The notes under the pieces: model-generated
What the model was told of the DNA's origin: nothing
Databases searched by the model: none
The model's input: the letters and a program-made list of their open reading frames with translations, nothing else
Translations under genes and position numbers: made by a program
NCBI GenBank assembly: GCA_003141455.1
Contig: PLMA01000056.1
Coordinates: forward strand, 15,005 to 74,149
Origin: Chloroflexota bacterium
GTDB lineage: Bacteria; Chloroflexota; Limnocylindria; Limnocylindrales; CSP1-4
DNA length: 59,145 nucleotides
Direction: 5' to 3'
Shown here: piece by piece, positions 7,886 to 16,026 of the stretch
Numbering within the stretch: the first letter of the stretch is position 1
Layout: each line of letters starts with the position of its first letter

Positions 7886-8866
7886 ATGAGAGCAGTCGTG
7901 TGCACGGACTACGGACCACCGGATGTTCTTCGACTCAGGGACGTGCCGAGGCCCGTTCCGAAGGACAATGAAGTGCTGGTTCGAATCCGCGCCACGACGG
8001 TCAGCGCGGCCGATTGCGAGCTGCGGAGATTCGACTTCGCCCCCTGGATCTGGGTGCCTATTCGGCTGGCGTTCGGCATCCGCCGACCAAGACAACCCGT
8101 GCTCGGGCAGGAGCTTGCCGGTGACGTCGAAACGGTAGGCAAGGACGTCAGGTCGTTCGGGAAGGGTGACAGGGTCTTCGCGGCGACGGGTATCGGGCTG
8201 GGAGCTTACGCGGAGTACATCTGTCTGCGCGAGAACCCCCAGACCGGGGCAATCGCGACGATGCCGGCGAACCTGAGCTACGAGGAGGCTGCGGCCGTAC
8301 CCTACGGGGGAGGCGAGGCCCTGGAGTTCCTGCGGAAGGGGAACGTCCGGAGCGGACAGAGGGTCCTGGTCAACGGAGCGGGAGGGAGCTTCGGCACGTT
8401 CGCGGTCCAACTCGCCAAGGTCCTAGGGGCGCACGTGACCGCGGTGGACAGCGCGCCGAAGCTGGAGATGCTGCGCGCGATCGGCGCGGATCGCGTCATC
8501 GACTACTCCCAGGAGGACTTCACCGACAGCCCTGAGACCTACGACGTCATCTTCGACGTAGTCCGCAACACACCGTCTGGTCGCATGGTGAGGTTGCTGA
8601 CCGAGAACGGATGGCTGCTCATGGCCAATCCGGGCTTCTTGCAGATCGTTCGCGCCAGGTGGGCGTCGAGGGGGAGCAAGAAGCGGGTGTCGTTCGCGGC
8701 ATCGGGGCCAACGAGCGAGGACCTGGCCTACCTGCGAGGCCTGGTCGAAGCGGGACGGCTGCACCCGGTCATCGATCGGCGCTTCCCGCTCGAGCAGATG
8801 GTCGAAGCTCACAGGTACGCCGAAACCGGCCAGAAGTTGGGGAACGTCGTTGTCGTTGTCGCATAG
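7886..8866 (+). CDS. NAD(P)-dependent MDR alcohol dehydrogenase/quinone reductase
   Basis: This 326-residue medium-chain dehydrogenase/reductase has the N-terminal GroES-like fold (GPPDVLRLRDVPRPVPKDNEV) and a Rossmann domain with the glycine motif NGAGGSFGTFAVQLAK near residue 155. It then has VIDYSQEDF, typical of zeta-crystallin-type quinone reductases. The cysteine and histidine ligands of zinc-dependent members are not in place, so NADPH-dependent reduction of quinones or enones is more likely than alcohol oxidation. The start at 7886 has GGAG four bases upstream and begins MRAVVCTDYG, the normal start of the family; longer starts read into the gap. A close paralogue follows 99 bases later. 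Confidence 0.85.
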   Translation: MRAVVCTDYGPPDVLRLRDVPRPVPKDNEVLVRIRATTVSAADCELRRFDFAPWIWVPIRLAFGIRRPRQPVLGQELAGDVETVGKDVRSFGKGDRVFAATGIGLGAYAEYICLRENPQTGAIATMPANLSYEEAAAVPYGGGEALEFLRKGNVRSGQRVLVNGAGGSFGTFAVQLAKVLGAHVTAVDSAPKLEMLRAIGADRVIDYSQEDFTDSPETYDVIFDVVRNTPSGRMVRLLTENGWLLMANPGFLQIVRARWASRGSKKRVSFAASGPTSEDLAYLRGLVEAGRLHPVIDRRFPLEQMVEAHRYAETGQKLGNVVVVVA

Positions 8867-8965
8867 TTGCGGCCGCGATCGCAGCCTCCCCGCGGGCCCA
8901 ACAGCCCGCTGAGACTCATTGGCTAGCGGGAGAAGGTGAATCTTGAACGGAATCGGGGGAACACC

Positions 8966-9931
8966 ATGAAGGCAGTTGTCCAAGTCGGCTACGGCTCGGC
9001 GGACGTGCTCGAATTCAAGGAGATCGACAGGCCGGTTGCCGCTGATGACGACGTGCTGGTGCGCGTCCATGCGGCATCCCTTGCCGCCGGTGACTACTTC
9101 GGCATGCGGGGCGTGCCCTTCCCCATAAGGATGTTCGTCGGGTTCCCCAAGCCGAAGAAGGACTACGTCGTGGGGGCCGATCTGGCGGGGCGCGTCGAGG
9201 CGGTCGGCAAGAACGTGACGCGCTTCAAGCCGGGCGATGAGGTGTTCGGCGAGTGCAGCCGTGCGTGCGCCGAATACACGTGTGCTGCAGAGGACAAGCT
9301 CGTCCACAAGCCGCACAACCTGACGTTCGAGCAGGCCGCGGCCGTGCCCACGTCGGCCCTGACTGCTCTGCAGGCGCTTCGCGATCACGGCAAGGTGCAG
9401 CCCGGGCAGAAGGTCCTGATCAACGGTGCGTCGGGGGGCGTGGGAACCTTCGCGGTGCAGATCGCCAAGGTCCTCGGAGCGGAAGTGACCGGCGTGTGCA
9501 GCACGGGGAACGTGGACACGGTCCGATCGATCGGAGCGGACCATATCATCGACTACACCAAGGAGGACTTCACGCAGGGCGAGCCGCGCTACGACCTGAT
9601 CCTCGACAACGTGGCGAGTCACTCGTTCGCGGAGTACAGGCGCGTGCTCGAGCCCGGGGGGACTCTCATACCCAGCAGTGGGCATGCTGGCATGGGCTAC
9701 GTCTTCAAAGCGTTCTTGCTGTCATTGTTCATGCGCCAGCAGGGACGCCCGTTCGTCTCGACACCGAATCAGGACGACTTGATCACTCTCACTGAGCTGG
9801 TCGAGGCCGGACGGATTACTCCTGTCATCGACCGAACGTATCCGCTGAGAGAGACCGCTGAGGCCTTTCGGTATCTGGACCAGGGTCACGCTCAAGGCAA
9901 GGTCATCGTCGTCGTGGAGAAGGGTGAGTGA
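8966..9931 (+). CDS. NAD(P)-dependent MDR alcohol dehydrogenase/quinone reductase (paralogue)
   Basis: This 321-residue member of the same MDR family begins MKAVVQVGYGSADVLEF, has NGASGGVGTFAVQIAKVLGA as the nucleotide-binding turn and HIIDYTKEDF in the second domain. It aligns along its whole length with the preceding gene, so the pair looks like a tandem duplication that has diverged. GGGGG lies six bases before ATG 8966; the longer frame to 8936 adds a non-family extension. Structural zinc ligands are absent. The substrate cannot be told from sequence; small quinones or unsaturated carbonyls are the common substrates of this branch. Confidence 0.85.
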   Translation: MKAVVQVGYGSADVLEFKEIDRPVAADDDVLVRVHAASLAAGDYFGMRGVPFPIRMFVGFPKPKKDYVVGADLAGRVEAVGKNVTRFKPGDEVFGECSRACAEYTCAAEDKLVHKPHNLTFEQAAAVPTSALTALQALRDHGKVQPGQKVLINGASGGVGTFAVQIAKVLGAEVTGVCSTGNVDTVRSIGADHIIDYTKEDFTQGEPRYDLILDNVASHSFAEYRRVLEPGGTLIPSSGHAGMGYVFKAFLLSLFMRQQGRPFVSTPNQDDLITLTELVEAGRITPVIDRTYPLRETAEAFRYLDQGHAQGKVIVVVEKGE

Positions 9932-9960
9932 ATCAGGTCCCGGCCGACGTCAAGGTTGGC

Positions 9961-10120
9961 TAGAGGGGCTCCAAGCTCGCCACGACGAGCCAACCGCCGG
10001 CCCGCCCAGCGTAGATAAGCTGCTCGGTCGTAAGGCCCGACCGCGCACGCAGGTCGTTGAGGTGACGAGCAACTCAGCCCGACGGCCGTGCCTCCGCCGG
10101 CGAAATCGCTCCGGCGTGCC
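9961..10120 (-). pseudogene. Remnant of a LuxR-type HTH gene (paralogue of the gene at 11492)
   Basis: On the reverse strand one frame reads VARHLNDLRARSGLTTEQLI and ends GGWLVVASLEPL before TAG. This matches the C-terminus of the intact HTH protein at 11492-11740 (RHLADLRAKSGLSTEQLIY, GWLVVPSLEPR) almost residue for residue. An in-frame TGA stands just before VARHL, and the upstream part (ARPSG, ISPAEA) can only be matched with a deletion, so the copy is broken. Confidence 0.6.
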
Positions 10121-10128
10121 TCCAGGTT

Positions 10129-10308
10129 TCAGCGAGCCCTCTGTAGATCGACGATCGCACCGATCAGCAGGCCAGCCACAACGCCGACGCCGACCATCAG
10201 CCAGAGGTCGGCCGACAGCAACAGGCCGATGAGCATGCCAAGGGCGGCCCCAATCGCTATTCCGCCGCCAACTGCGACACCTGCGCCTGCCGCGCGCTCC
10301 TTCGTCAT
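10129..10308 (-). CDS. Small glycine-rich membrane protein
   Basis: This 59-residue protein starts at ATG 10308, six bases after AAAGGAG. A short charged start (MTKERAAG) is followed by two hydrophobic segments, at about 9-32 and 35-52, joined by a short turn. The first is a glycine zipper (GVAVGGGIAIGAALGMLIG). Such small proteins usually oligomerise in the membrane and are often stress-related, but no named family is recognised. It lies between an HTH remnant and a second membrane protein gene. Confidence 0.6.
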   Translation of the reverse strand: MTKERAAGAGVAVGGGIAIGAALGMLIGLLLSADLWLMVGVGVVAGLLIGAIVDLQRAR

Positions 10309-10511
10309 GTCGGTCTCCTTTCGCAACCACTACGGCGAGCAGAACCAAGGGAGCCGAGCCGATGCGGCGCCCGTTCTGGTGACATGTCCGATCCCCGCGC
10401 GGCAGACGCGCGCTCCGACCGCTGCGCGAGCAGCTCTCGGCGTCGGAGTACCGCCGAGCTTCGGGCCGAGACGCTGACGGGAGAGGCGTGCTGAGCCTAG
10501 ACAGCTCCCGA

Positions 10512-11186
10512 TCACAGCTCAAGGATGCGTTGGGCCTCCCATGCATTCGCTGCCAGCAGGACGGCCGCGGCCCCCATCAGACCGAGCCACAACTGTCGGC
10601 TGTGCCATCCCCCATGGATGGGGTGGAACCTCACAATCGACTCTTTGCCACCGACTGTGACCACTCGCCACCTCGCGATTTCGTAGGTAGCGGCGGCAGC
10701 GAGCACGAACGCGGCGATCTCGTAAAAGCCCGGATTGGCGAGCCACTCCAGCGATGGGGCAATCTTGCCCACCTCGGCGGCCATGGTGAAGGAGTTCGTC
10801 CCGGTGATGATCCCCATGTAGGCGGTCATCGTGATGGCCGGCAAGTAGCCCAGCGGAATCCCGCTGGCGAGGCGGAGGAGGTTCGGCGCGACGAACACGA
10901 GGATAAGGATCGGCAGGTTCCAGGCGATGATGCGTGCCCACTCGATCATGAAGCTGCCGGCGGCTTCGTTGCCCGCCACGACCACTCCGATGGAGGCTCC
11001 GCGAAGGAGACCCTGCGGCAGCCACAGATAGGCGATCGCCTGACAGATGAGGAACGCGGCCGCCGCCAGCGTGAACAGGACTGCGAATCTGACCACCAGA
11101 CGGTCGTTAAGCAGAAGCTCAACGAGCTGTCCAAACCTGATGGGCTTGGATCGCACGCGAGACTCTCCTGACAGGCGTCCATCCAT
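10512..11186 (-). CDS. Polytopic membrane protein, possibly SpoIIM-like
   Basis: This 224-residue protein starts at ATG 11186 with GGAGG seven bases upstream; the longer frame to 11270 lacks such a site. It has about five hydrophobic segments: near residues 33-55, 60-75, 82-105, 118-140 and 195-212. The central stretch WNLPILILVFVAPNLL and GIPLGYLPAITMTAYMG is loosely like stage II sporulation protein M-type proteins, in which a membrane core carries repeated small-residue helices, but I cannot confirm the family. It has no signal peptide and no enzymatic motif. Its role is unknown. Confidence 0.6.
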   Translation of the reverse strand: MDGRLSGESRVRSKPIRFGQLVELLLNDRLVVRFAVLFTLAAAAFLICQAIAYLWLPQGLLRGASIGVVVAGNEAAGSFMIEWARIIAWNLPILILVFVAPNLLRLASGIPLGYLPAITMTAYMGIITGTNSFTMAAEVGKIAPSLEWLANPGFYEIAAFVLAAAATYEIARWRVVTVGGKESIVRFHPIHGGWHSRQLWLGLMGAAAVLLAANAWEAQRILEL

Positions 11187-11491
11187 ATCCCTACCTCCCT
11201 CCACCGCGACGAGCGCGACGCAGGATTTCGCTCCTAGCCACCCGAGGCGTAAGCCTTCGGCTCCAAACACCGGGACGCGTCGGCAGCCGTGGAGCCAGGG
11301 AACCGCGTGTCAAAGCGGCCCGACCTTGAGGCCCATCCTCGGGCGGGCGTATGACCGTCCGCCAGTGCCGGACGGACCGATAGATTGAGTGCCCCTGACC
11401 ATTTCATCGTGTCATTGAACGGCCCGAGTATCGACCTCGGTCGATCCGGGAGTGCGCGCGGACAATGCGAACAAGCCGGGCCGCGAACCGC
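11187..11491. other. Gap with no recognised gene
   Basis: About 300 bases between two reverse-strand genes. The only notable piece is GAGTGCCCCTGACCATTTC near 11386, which could be a much decayed tail of the tRNA-like repeat; this is too weak to call. No open frame here looks coding. Confidence 0.3.
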
Positions 11492-11740
11492 TCAGCGAGG
11501 CTCAAGGCTCGGGACAACGAGCCACCCGGCAGCCCTCCCGATGTAGATCAGCTGTTCGGTGGAGAGACCCGATTTGGCACGCAGGTCGGCGAGGTGGCGC
11601 TTCGCGGTGCTCGGTCGGATGGCCACCAGGTCGGCCGCGTCTGGGATCGACCCGCCGGACGCGACATACGCGGCAAGGACGTCCAGTTGGCGTGCCGTCG
11701 CTGGCCGCGACAGTGCGCCGCGCAGATGCCCCGCCCTCAT
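11492..11740 (-). CDS. Small LuxR-type (GerE-like) helix-turn-helix protein
   Basis: This short protein of 82 residues (ATG 11740) or 104 residues (GTG 11806) consists of little more than a GerE-type DNA-binding domain. It contains TARQLDVLAAYVASGGSI, a recognition-helix segment IRPSTAKRHLADLRAKSG, and the closing helix STEQLIYIGRAAGWLVV. There is no receiver or ligand domain, so it resembles stand-alone GerE regulators. Neither start has a convincing ribosome binding site; the shorter start keeps the whole domain. A degraded second copy of its 3' half lies 1.4 kb away at 9961-10120, so a duplication has occurred here. Confidence 0.7.
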   Translation of the reverse strand: MRAGHLRGALSRPATARQLDVLAAYVASGGSIPDAADLVAIRPSTAKRHLADLRAKSGLSTEQLIYIGRAAGWLVVPSLEPR

Positions 11741-11968
11741 GCGAGATGCCTGGCCGCCGCGGCGATGCGTCGCCGTATGGCCCACGGCGCTGGTGAAACG
11801 GCCCACCGCGGAGGCTCTTTCGCGTTCCGATGGGCCAGTTGGGCCGTTTGGGCCGGTCCTGGAGTGGAAGGACGTCTAGCCTGCCACGACCTGCCGATGC
11901 GGCACGTCAGCCCGTCATGCCACGGCGACGCTGCCGGTCCGGTCGGTGCCTCACGCGACCGCACGGAG

Positions 11969-12042
11969 GGCCTCGGCGATGCGATCCGGAACTATGATCC
12001 GAGTGGTGGGACCGGGAGGTTCAAATCCTCTCGCCCCGACCA
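11969..12042 (+). repeat. tRNA-3'-end-like dispersed repeat, copy E (best T-arm)
   Basis: This copy reads GGCCTCGGCGATGCGATCCG, then an ATGATCCGAGTGG block, then GGAGG-TTCAAAT-CCTCT, CGCCCCG, A, CCA. Here the T-stem pairs at all five positions (one G-T), so the final 30 bases form a complete proline-type T-arm plus acceptor 3' strand and encoded CCA. No matching 5' acceptor strand (CGGGGCG) occurs within 80 bases upstream. The surrounding 450-base gap before the glycosyltransferase holds nothing else I can recognise. Confidence 0.7.
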
Positions 12043-12256
12043 TTCCCATCACTTCTTGCGCAGGCAGCAATCCAGCCTTGAGCAGCGCCTGGCCCAACAG
12101 CCAGGCGTTTTCGTTCGGCGCTGCGTATCAGCTGACTTGACCGCAGTCATGGCCTCATGATTGGGGCGCGTCGGCGTAGGCGTCACCGTCATCCTGGAGT
12201 TCGTCCCCCGGGGGGAATGAACTAGACGCCCCTCAAGTCAGCCTGACACAGAAGGT

Positions 12257-14344
12257 TTGCCCATCGACATGGTTTCGATCGACTCGGCGCTTCAGGGTGC
12301 GGCTCTTTGGTTTGTCGCGGGGACGCTCGTACTGCTACTCACTGGCCGAGCGGCTGTCGTTGGGCGTGCCGCGCGTCTTGCGATGGCACTCGCCGTCGGG
12401 GTGGTGCTCGCCGGGCTCGCCCGCCTGATAGGACTCGACGCAGTCGCCGAGGTCGAGGTCGGCATCCTGGTGATCCTCGTCTGTCTCGCCGGGCCCGCCC
12501 GCTGGTGGGCCGGAGGCGCCATCTTCTGGGGCGGGCTGGTCGCGTCCACGGGCGTCTATCTCATCTACCTGGTCCGGGCGACCTACTTGCTCGGCGCGAC
12601 TCCCGAGAGCGCCCTTCTCGGCGCGGTCCTGCTGGCTCTGGAACTCGGTGCGACCGTTCTGATCCTCGCTTCCGCCTTCGAGATGGTGGATGCGCTCTGT
12701 TCGCCGGACGATGTGCCGCCGCGGCCCGCGCCGCCGGCGCGCTGGCCGGTCGTCTGCCTCCAGGTTGCCACCTACAACGAGCCGCCGGACCTCGTTATCG
12801 AAACCATCCGCTCGCTCGTCGCGATCGATTACCCGGCGCTTCGCATCCAGGTGATCGACAACAACACTACTGAAGAGAAGCGCTGGCGGCCGCTCGAGGC
12901 GGAGTGCGCCCGGCTCCGCAAGGCTCATCACCTCATCGAGTTCGTCCACCTGCCGAGTTGGCCCGGCTTCAAGTCCGGGGCCCTCAACTGGGGTCGGGTC
13001 CACCTCGACCCAGATGTCGAGATCGTGGGCGTGATCGATGCCGACTTCATCGTCGATCCCGGCTTCCTGCGGGCAACCGTTTCGTACTTCACCGATCCGA
13101 AGGCCGCATTCGTGCAGACGCCCCAGGACTACCGAGCGTGGGAAGAGAGCTCTTACTACCGCGCTTGCTACGTCGGGTTCGCCTACTTCTTCAAGGTAGG
13201 CATGGTGAGCCGGGCGCACCGGGACGCAATCATCTTCGCCGGCACGATGGGCCTGATCAGGCGCTCAGTCCTGGACGAGATCGGTGGTTGGGACGAGGAG
13301 ATCATCACCGAGGACGCCGATGCGAGTCTGCGCATCCTCGCCCGCGGATATCACTCTATATACGTCCCGACGGCGTTCGGCCGAGGGATCATGCCGCTCA
13401 CCTACGAGGGGCTGCGCAAACAACGCTTCCGCTGGGCTTTCGGGGGGATCCAGATCCTGCGGCGCCACTGGCGGAAGCTGCTGCCGTGGAGCCGGCGGTC
13501 CCGCCTGACCGCCGGACAACGATACGACTACCTCATCGGGAGCCTGTGGTGGTTCAACGACGCACTGACGTTCGGCTTCACGCTCTTCATCTTCGGGGCC
13601 GGGCTCGGCTTAGTGGCTGGTCGGCCGTTCGTCGTGCAACGGCTGTCGGCAATCGGCATGGTGATCCCACTCGCATTCATCGTCCTCAACCTGCTGCGCT
13701 ATCTGTGGGCGACACGCGCAGTCTCGGGATCCGGGGTGGGGCTGGCGCTGGGAGCGCTGCGGGTGAACCTGAGCCTGTCCTGGGTGATCTTCCTGGCCTG
13801 TGCCAGAGGGCTGACCCAGGAGCATGGCGTCTTCCTGCGAACGTCCAAGTTCAGGGGCCGTCCGGCGGTGGGCGAGCTGCGGCTGGTCGCCATCGAGACA
13901 ATCCTGGCGACGACGGGTGTGGTCCTGGCGGTCGCAGTCATCGCTGTCGCAGGCTACACGGTTGTGGGCCTCGTCCTGGCCGCGCTCCTCGGCTGGAGCG
14001 TGCTGATCTACGGATCCGCGACCGGCTACGCCCTGGGCGATCCCTCGCGTACACCGCTCAGCGAGGTGCTGATTGAGAAGGCGCGTCTGGAGATAGGCCT
14101 CGGATTGGGCCACGCGCTCGAGGCACGACCGATCCGCATGTCCATCGCCGTCGCAGCGCTCGGCCTCGCGATTCTGCTCGGCGCCGGGGTGGCGGCCGAG
14201 AGTGGCCAGCCGCCGGTGCAAGGCGCCGGTCCTCTCGTCGGCGAACCGATTCAGGGGCCGCTGCATGGGGCAAAGAAGTCGATCGCGACCTCGCCCGCCG
14301 CGCCCCACGTACCGCCAGGCCAGATCCGAACGCCCAAACACTAA
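12257..14344 (+). CDS. Membrane glycosyltransferase family 2 (cellulose synthase-like)
   Basis: This 695-residue protein has about five N-terminal membrane helices (residues 10-150), a cytoplasmic GT2 domain (about 170-420) and further C-terminal helices. The GT2 domain shows CLQVATYNEPPDLVIETIRS, the DxD-type VIDADFIVD, TEDAD, and the QxxRW motif as KQRFRW. These define a processive-type GT2 of the cellulose synthase/hyaluronan synthase kind that polymerises or exports a surface polysaccharide from a nucleotide sugar. A PilZ domain is not evident. The start is either TTG 12257 or ATG 12269; neither has an ideal ribosome binding site (GAAGG is 1 or 13 bases away). The gene stands alone, so the polymer is unknown. 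Confidence 0.88.
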   Translation: MPIDMVSIDSALQGAALWFVAGTLVLLLTGRAAVVGRAARLAMALAVGVVLAGLARLIGLDAVAEVEVGILVILVCLAGPARWWAGGAIFWGGLVASTGVYLIYLVRATYLLGATPESALLGAVLLALELGATVLILASAFEMVDALCSPDDVPPRPAPPARWPVVCLQVATYNEPPDLVIETIRSLVAIDYPALRIQVIDNNTTEEKRWRPLEAECARLRKAHHLIEFVHLPSWPGFKSGALNWGRVHLDPDVEIVGVIDADFIVDPGFLRATVSYFTDPKAAFVQTPQDYRAWEESSYYRACYVGFAYFFKVGMVSRAHRDAIIFAGTMGLIRRSVLDEIGGWDEEIITEDADASLRILARGYHSIYVPTAFGRGIMPLTYEGLRKQRFRWAFGGIQILRRHWRKLLPWSRRSRLTAGQRYDYLIGSLWWFNDALTFGFTLFIFGAGLGLVAGRPFVVQRLSAIGMVIPLAFIVLNLLRYLWATRAVSGSGVGLALGALRVNLSLSWVIFLACARGLTQEHGVFLRTSKFRGRPAVGELRLVAIETILATTGVVLAVAVIAVAGYTVVGLVLAALLGWSVLIYGSATGYALGDPSRTPLSEVLIEKARLEIGLGLGHALEARPIRMSIAVAALGLAILLGAGVAAESGQPPVQGAGPLVGEPIQGPLHGAKKSIATSPAAPHVPPGQIRTPKH

Positions 14345-14380
14345 GGAGCGTTGGTCGAGGTCGTGGGAGCGGTGTCTCAG

Positions 14381-14460
14381 GCCGCCCCGGCCAGGGCATC
14401 TGAGATCCGGCTCGGCACCACGATCCGGCACGTGGGACAGGCAGGTTCAAATCCTCAACG
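14381..14460 (+). repeat. tRNA-3'-end-like dispersed repeat, copy F
   Basis: This copy aligns with copy G over about 75 bases: GGCCAGGGCATC, CCACGATCCGGCA, GTGGGACAGGCAGGTTC, AAATCCTC. It diverges right after the T-loop: instead of the acceptor and CCA it runs into a GGCCTCC/GGAGGCC hairpin. Confidence 0.7.
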
Positions 14461-14480
14461 GCCTCCGATCATAGGAGGCC
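14460..14480. terminator. Hairpin, possible terminator after the GT2 gene
   Basis: GGCCTCC and GGAGGCC form a perfect 7-base stem around the 7-base loop GATCATA. It replaces the acceptor end of repeat copy F, about 115 bases after the glycosyltransferase stop. No T-run follows, so intrinsic termination is uncertain. Confidence 0.35.
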
Positions 14481-14707
14481 TTCGGCGACACGGCCGTGAA
14501 ACCGCGGGATGCTGCCGCAGCGGCGGCCTCTGCCCACGCAGGCTCCGTGCGTCGACGTCGTGGCGGGTCCGCCGGACTAGACCGGCTCGAGGTCGAGCCG
14601 AGGTGGTCGTTGACATACTCCATCAGATACCATACGCTATAGATGGTTACACAGGTGCGATCGTCAGCCAGGCGAAGCGATCTGCGGAGCCTCGGAAGGA
14701 TTGCACC

Positions 14708-14770
14708 ATGAGTGTCCTCGGAGTGATCGTTATTGTCGTCATCGTCGTTTTGGTGCTGCGAATCCTCTGA
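14708..14770 (+). CDS. 20-residue single-helix membrane peptide
   Basis: An ATG with GGAAGGA seven bases upstream opens a 20-codon frame, MSVLGVIVIVVIVVLVLRIL. It is almost entirely aliphatic, with Arg near the end, enough for one membrane helix. It resembles very short stress-linked membrane peptides and the first half of DUF3309-like proteins. It lies just before csbD-like and glsB-like stress genes on the same strand, which supports a related role, but function is not established. The 14345-14938 gap otherwise holds only repeat F and its hairpin. Confidence 0.5.
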   Translation: MSVLGVIVIVVIVVLVLRIL

Positions 14771-14938
14771 CCGTCGGTGCTGCGGACATCGGCAGCGTGA
14801 ACGGTTCAAGAACGACCGATTCTCAGCACGAGGGCCGGGACGGTCACCCAGACCGCGGCGAAGGACTGTGGCCAACACGCTGAGGTACTACGGCTCGATC
14901 ACGCAGCAGATGGCTGCACAAGCAGGAGGCATACGGTC

Positions 14939-15112
14939 ATGACCGGCGAACGCACCAAAGGCTCTATCAACAAGGCCAAGGGCAAGCTCGAGGAAGGGCT
15001 CGGCAAGTTGACCGGCGACAGGTCGCAGCAAGCCAAGGGCAAGGCAAAGCAGGTCCAAGGTAGCGCGCAGCAGGGCCTGGGCAACGTCCAGGACGTCGCC
15101 CGGCGGAGCTGA
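14939..15112 (+). CDS. CsbD-like stress protein
   Basis: This 57-residue, lysine-, glutamine- and glycine-rich hydrophilic protein has the CsbD pattern: KGSINKAKGKLEEGLGKLTG followed by KAKGKAKQVQGSAQQGLG. CsbD-family proteins accumulate in general stress and stationary phase and are thought to be largely unstructured; no enzymatic activity is known. AGGAGG lies nine bases before ATG 14939. It is slightly shorter than most members. It is followed 112 bases later by a GlsB/YeaQ gene, a pairing often seen in stress regulons. Confidence 0.85.
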   Translation: MTGERTKGSINKAKGKLEEGLGKLTGDRSQQAKGKAKQVQGSAQQGLGNVQDVARRS

Positions 15113-15224
15113 CAAGGAGATCGTCTCGAAGACGGCAGGAACGCGCATTCGCTAGCGCTCACCCGAAGCGCGCGGGCTGTTCGTCTCTCGTCCCCAATCC
15201 GCATCTCAATGGAGGAAACGCCTT

Positions 15225-15491
15225 ATGGGCATCATCGCGTGGATCGTCCTCGGAGCGATCGCCGGCTTCATCACGAACCTCCTCATGGGCGGCTCGGAAG
15301 GCGTCATCGCGACGATCATTCTGGGCATCGTCGGTGCTGTGGTCGGGGGCTACCTGACTGGCACGGTCTTGAAAGTCGCCGACGTGACCGGGGTCAATGT
15401 CGAGAGCATCGTGGTCGCCGTGATCGGTGGCGTCGTCGTGGTCGCGGTGTACCGGCTGTTCATGGGCCGACGCACCACCGGTCAAGCCTAG
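15225..15491 (+). CDS. GlsB/YeaQ/YmgE family stress membrane protein
   Basis: This 88-residue protein has three hydrophobic segments: MGIIAWIVLGAIAGFITNLL, then IATIILGIVGAVVGGYLTGT, then SIVVAVIGGVVVVAVYRLF. It is the transglycosylase-associated (PF04226) family, whose members are small glycine-zipper membrane proteins induced by acid, salt or envelope stress. GGAGG lies nine bases before ATG. It follows a CsbD-like gene and a 20-residue membrane peptide, forming a small stress-response group. Confidence 0.9.
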   Translation: MGIIAWIVLGAIAGFITNLLMGGSEGVIATIILGIVGAVVGGYLTGTVLKVADVTGVNVESIVVAVIGGVVVVAVYRLFMGRRTTGQA

Positions 15492-15503
15492 GCCTGCCCC
15501 GTG

Positions 15504-15535
15504 GGACCGGTAGGCATCCGGACGCCGACCGGTCC
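15504..15535. terminator. Hairpin between convergent genes
   Basis: GGACCGGT at 15504-15511 and ACCGGTCC at 15528-15535 form an 8-base perfect stem with a 16-base interior. It lies between the convergent glsB-like and DUF5661 genes, the expected place for a bidirectional terminator; there is no clear T-run. Confidence 0.35.
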
Positions 15536-15579
15536 GAGCCGGCCTCCAGGTGGCAAACGCGGGTCCGATAGCCCGGGTG

Positions 15580-15876
15580 CTACTTTCGCGCGTCCAAGTG
15601 GGCGGCCGCTTCGCGCTCCATCACGGCCAGGCGGGTGTAGTAATCCGGGAACTCCGTCAGGTGGGCTAGCGCGATCTTCCCGGTAAGGTTCCAGTCGTCC
15701 CCGGTAACGTTCGTCTTCGGGCTTATAAGTCCGTGCTCGAGCTCGACGTCCAGCCCCATCCGGAACTGCTCGAGGTCGCACTTCAGCGCCTTGAAGTCGA
15801 TCCCGAGCTCAGTCGCGACAGCGAGCGCCTCATGGCGCGTGAACGACTTCTTGACGCCGGTCGCACCCGTTCCCAC
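15580..15876 (-). CDS. DUF5661 family protein
   Basis: This 98-residue protein has the DUF5661 core, with FTRHEALAVATELGIDF, EQFRMGLDVELEHG, TNVTGDDWNLTGKIALAHL and EFPDYYTRLAVME. Family members are small, soluble, conserved proteins of unknown function, often next to stress or phage-like genes. GTG 15876 has GAAGGAG about six bases upstream and gives the usual length. The open frame continues to 16797 but only by passing through repeat copy G, so a longer protein is not believed. It converges on the CsbD/GlsB stress group. Confidence 0.8.
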   Translation of the reverse strand: MGTGATGVKKSFTRHEALAVATELGIDFKALKCDLEQFRMGLDVELEHGLISPKTNVTGDDWNLTGKIALAHLTEFPDYYTRLAVMEREAAAHLDARK

Positions 15877-16026
15877 AGCAATCTCCTTCGGCCGATGCCT
15901 CGTGCTGAAACGCGTCAGTGATGAACTACCGTGCCATCCCTTCAAGCCTAGCCTAGATCTGCCGCCGGCCGCGAGGATGACAACACTCTCGCTCGCCTGA
16001 AGTCGAGGCGAAACTCTGACGCCACC

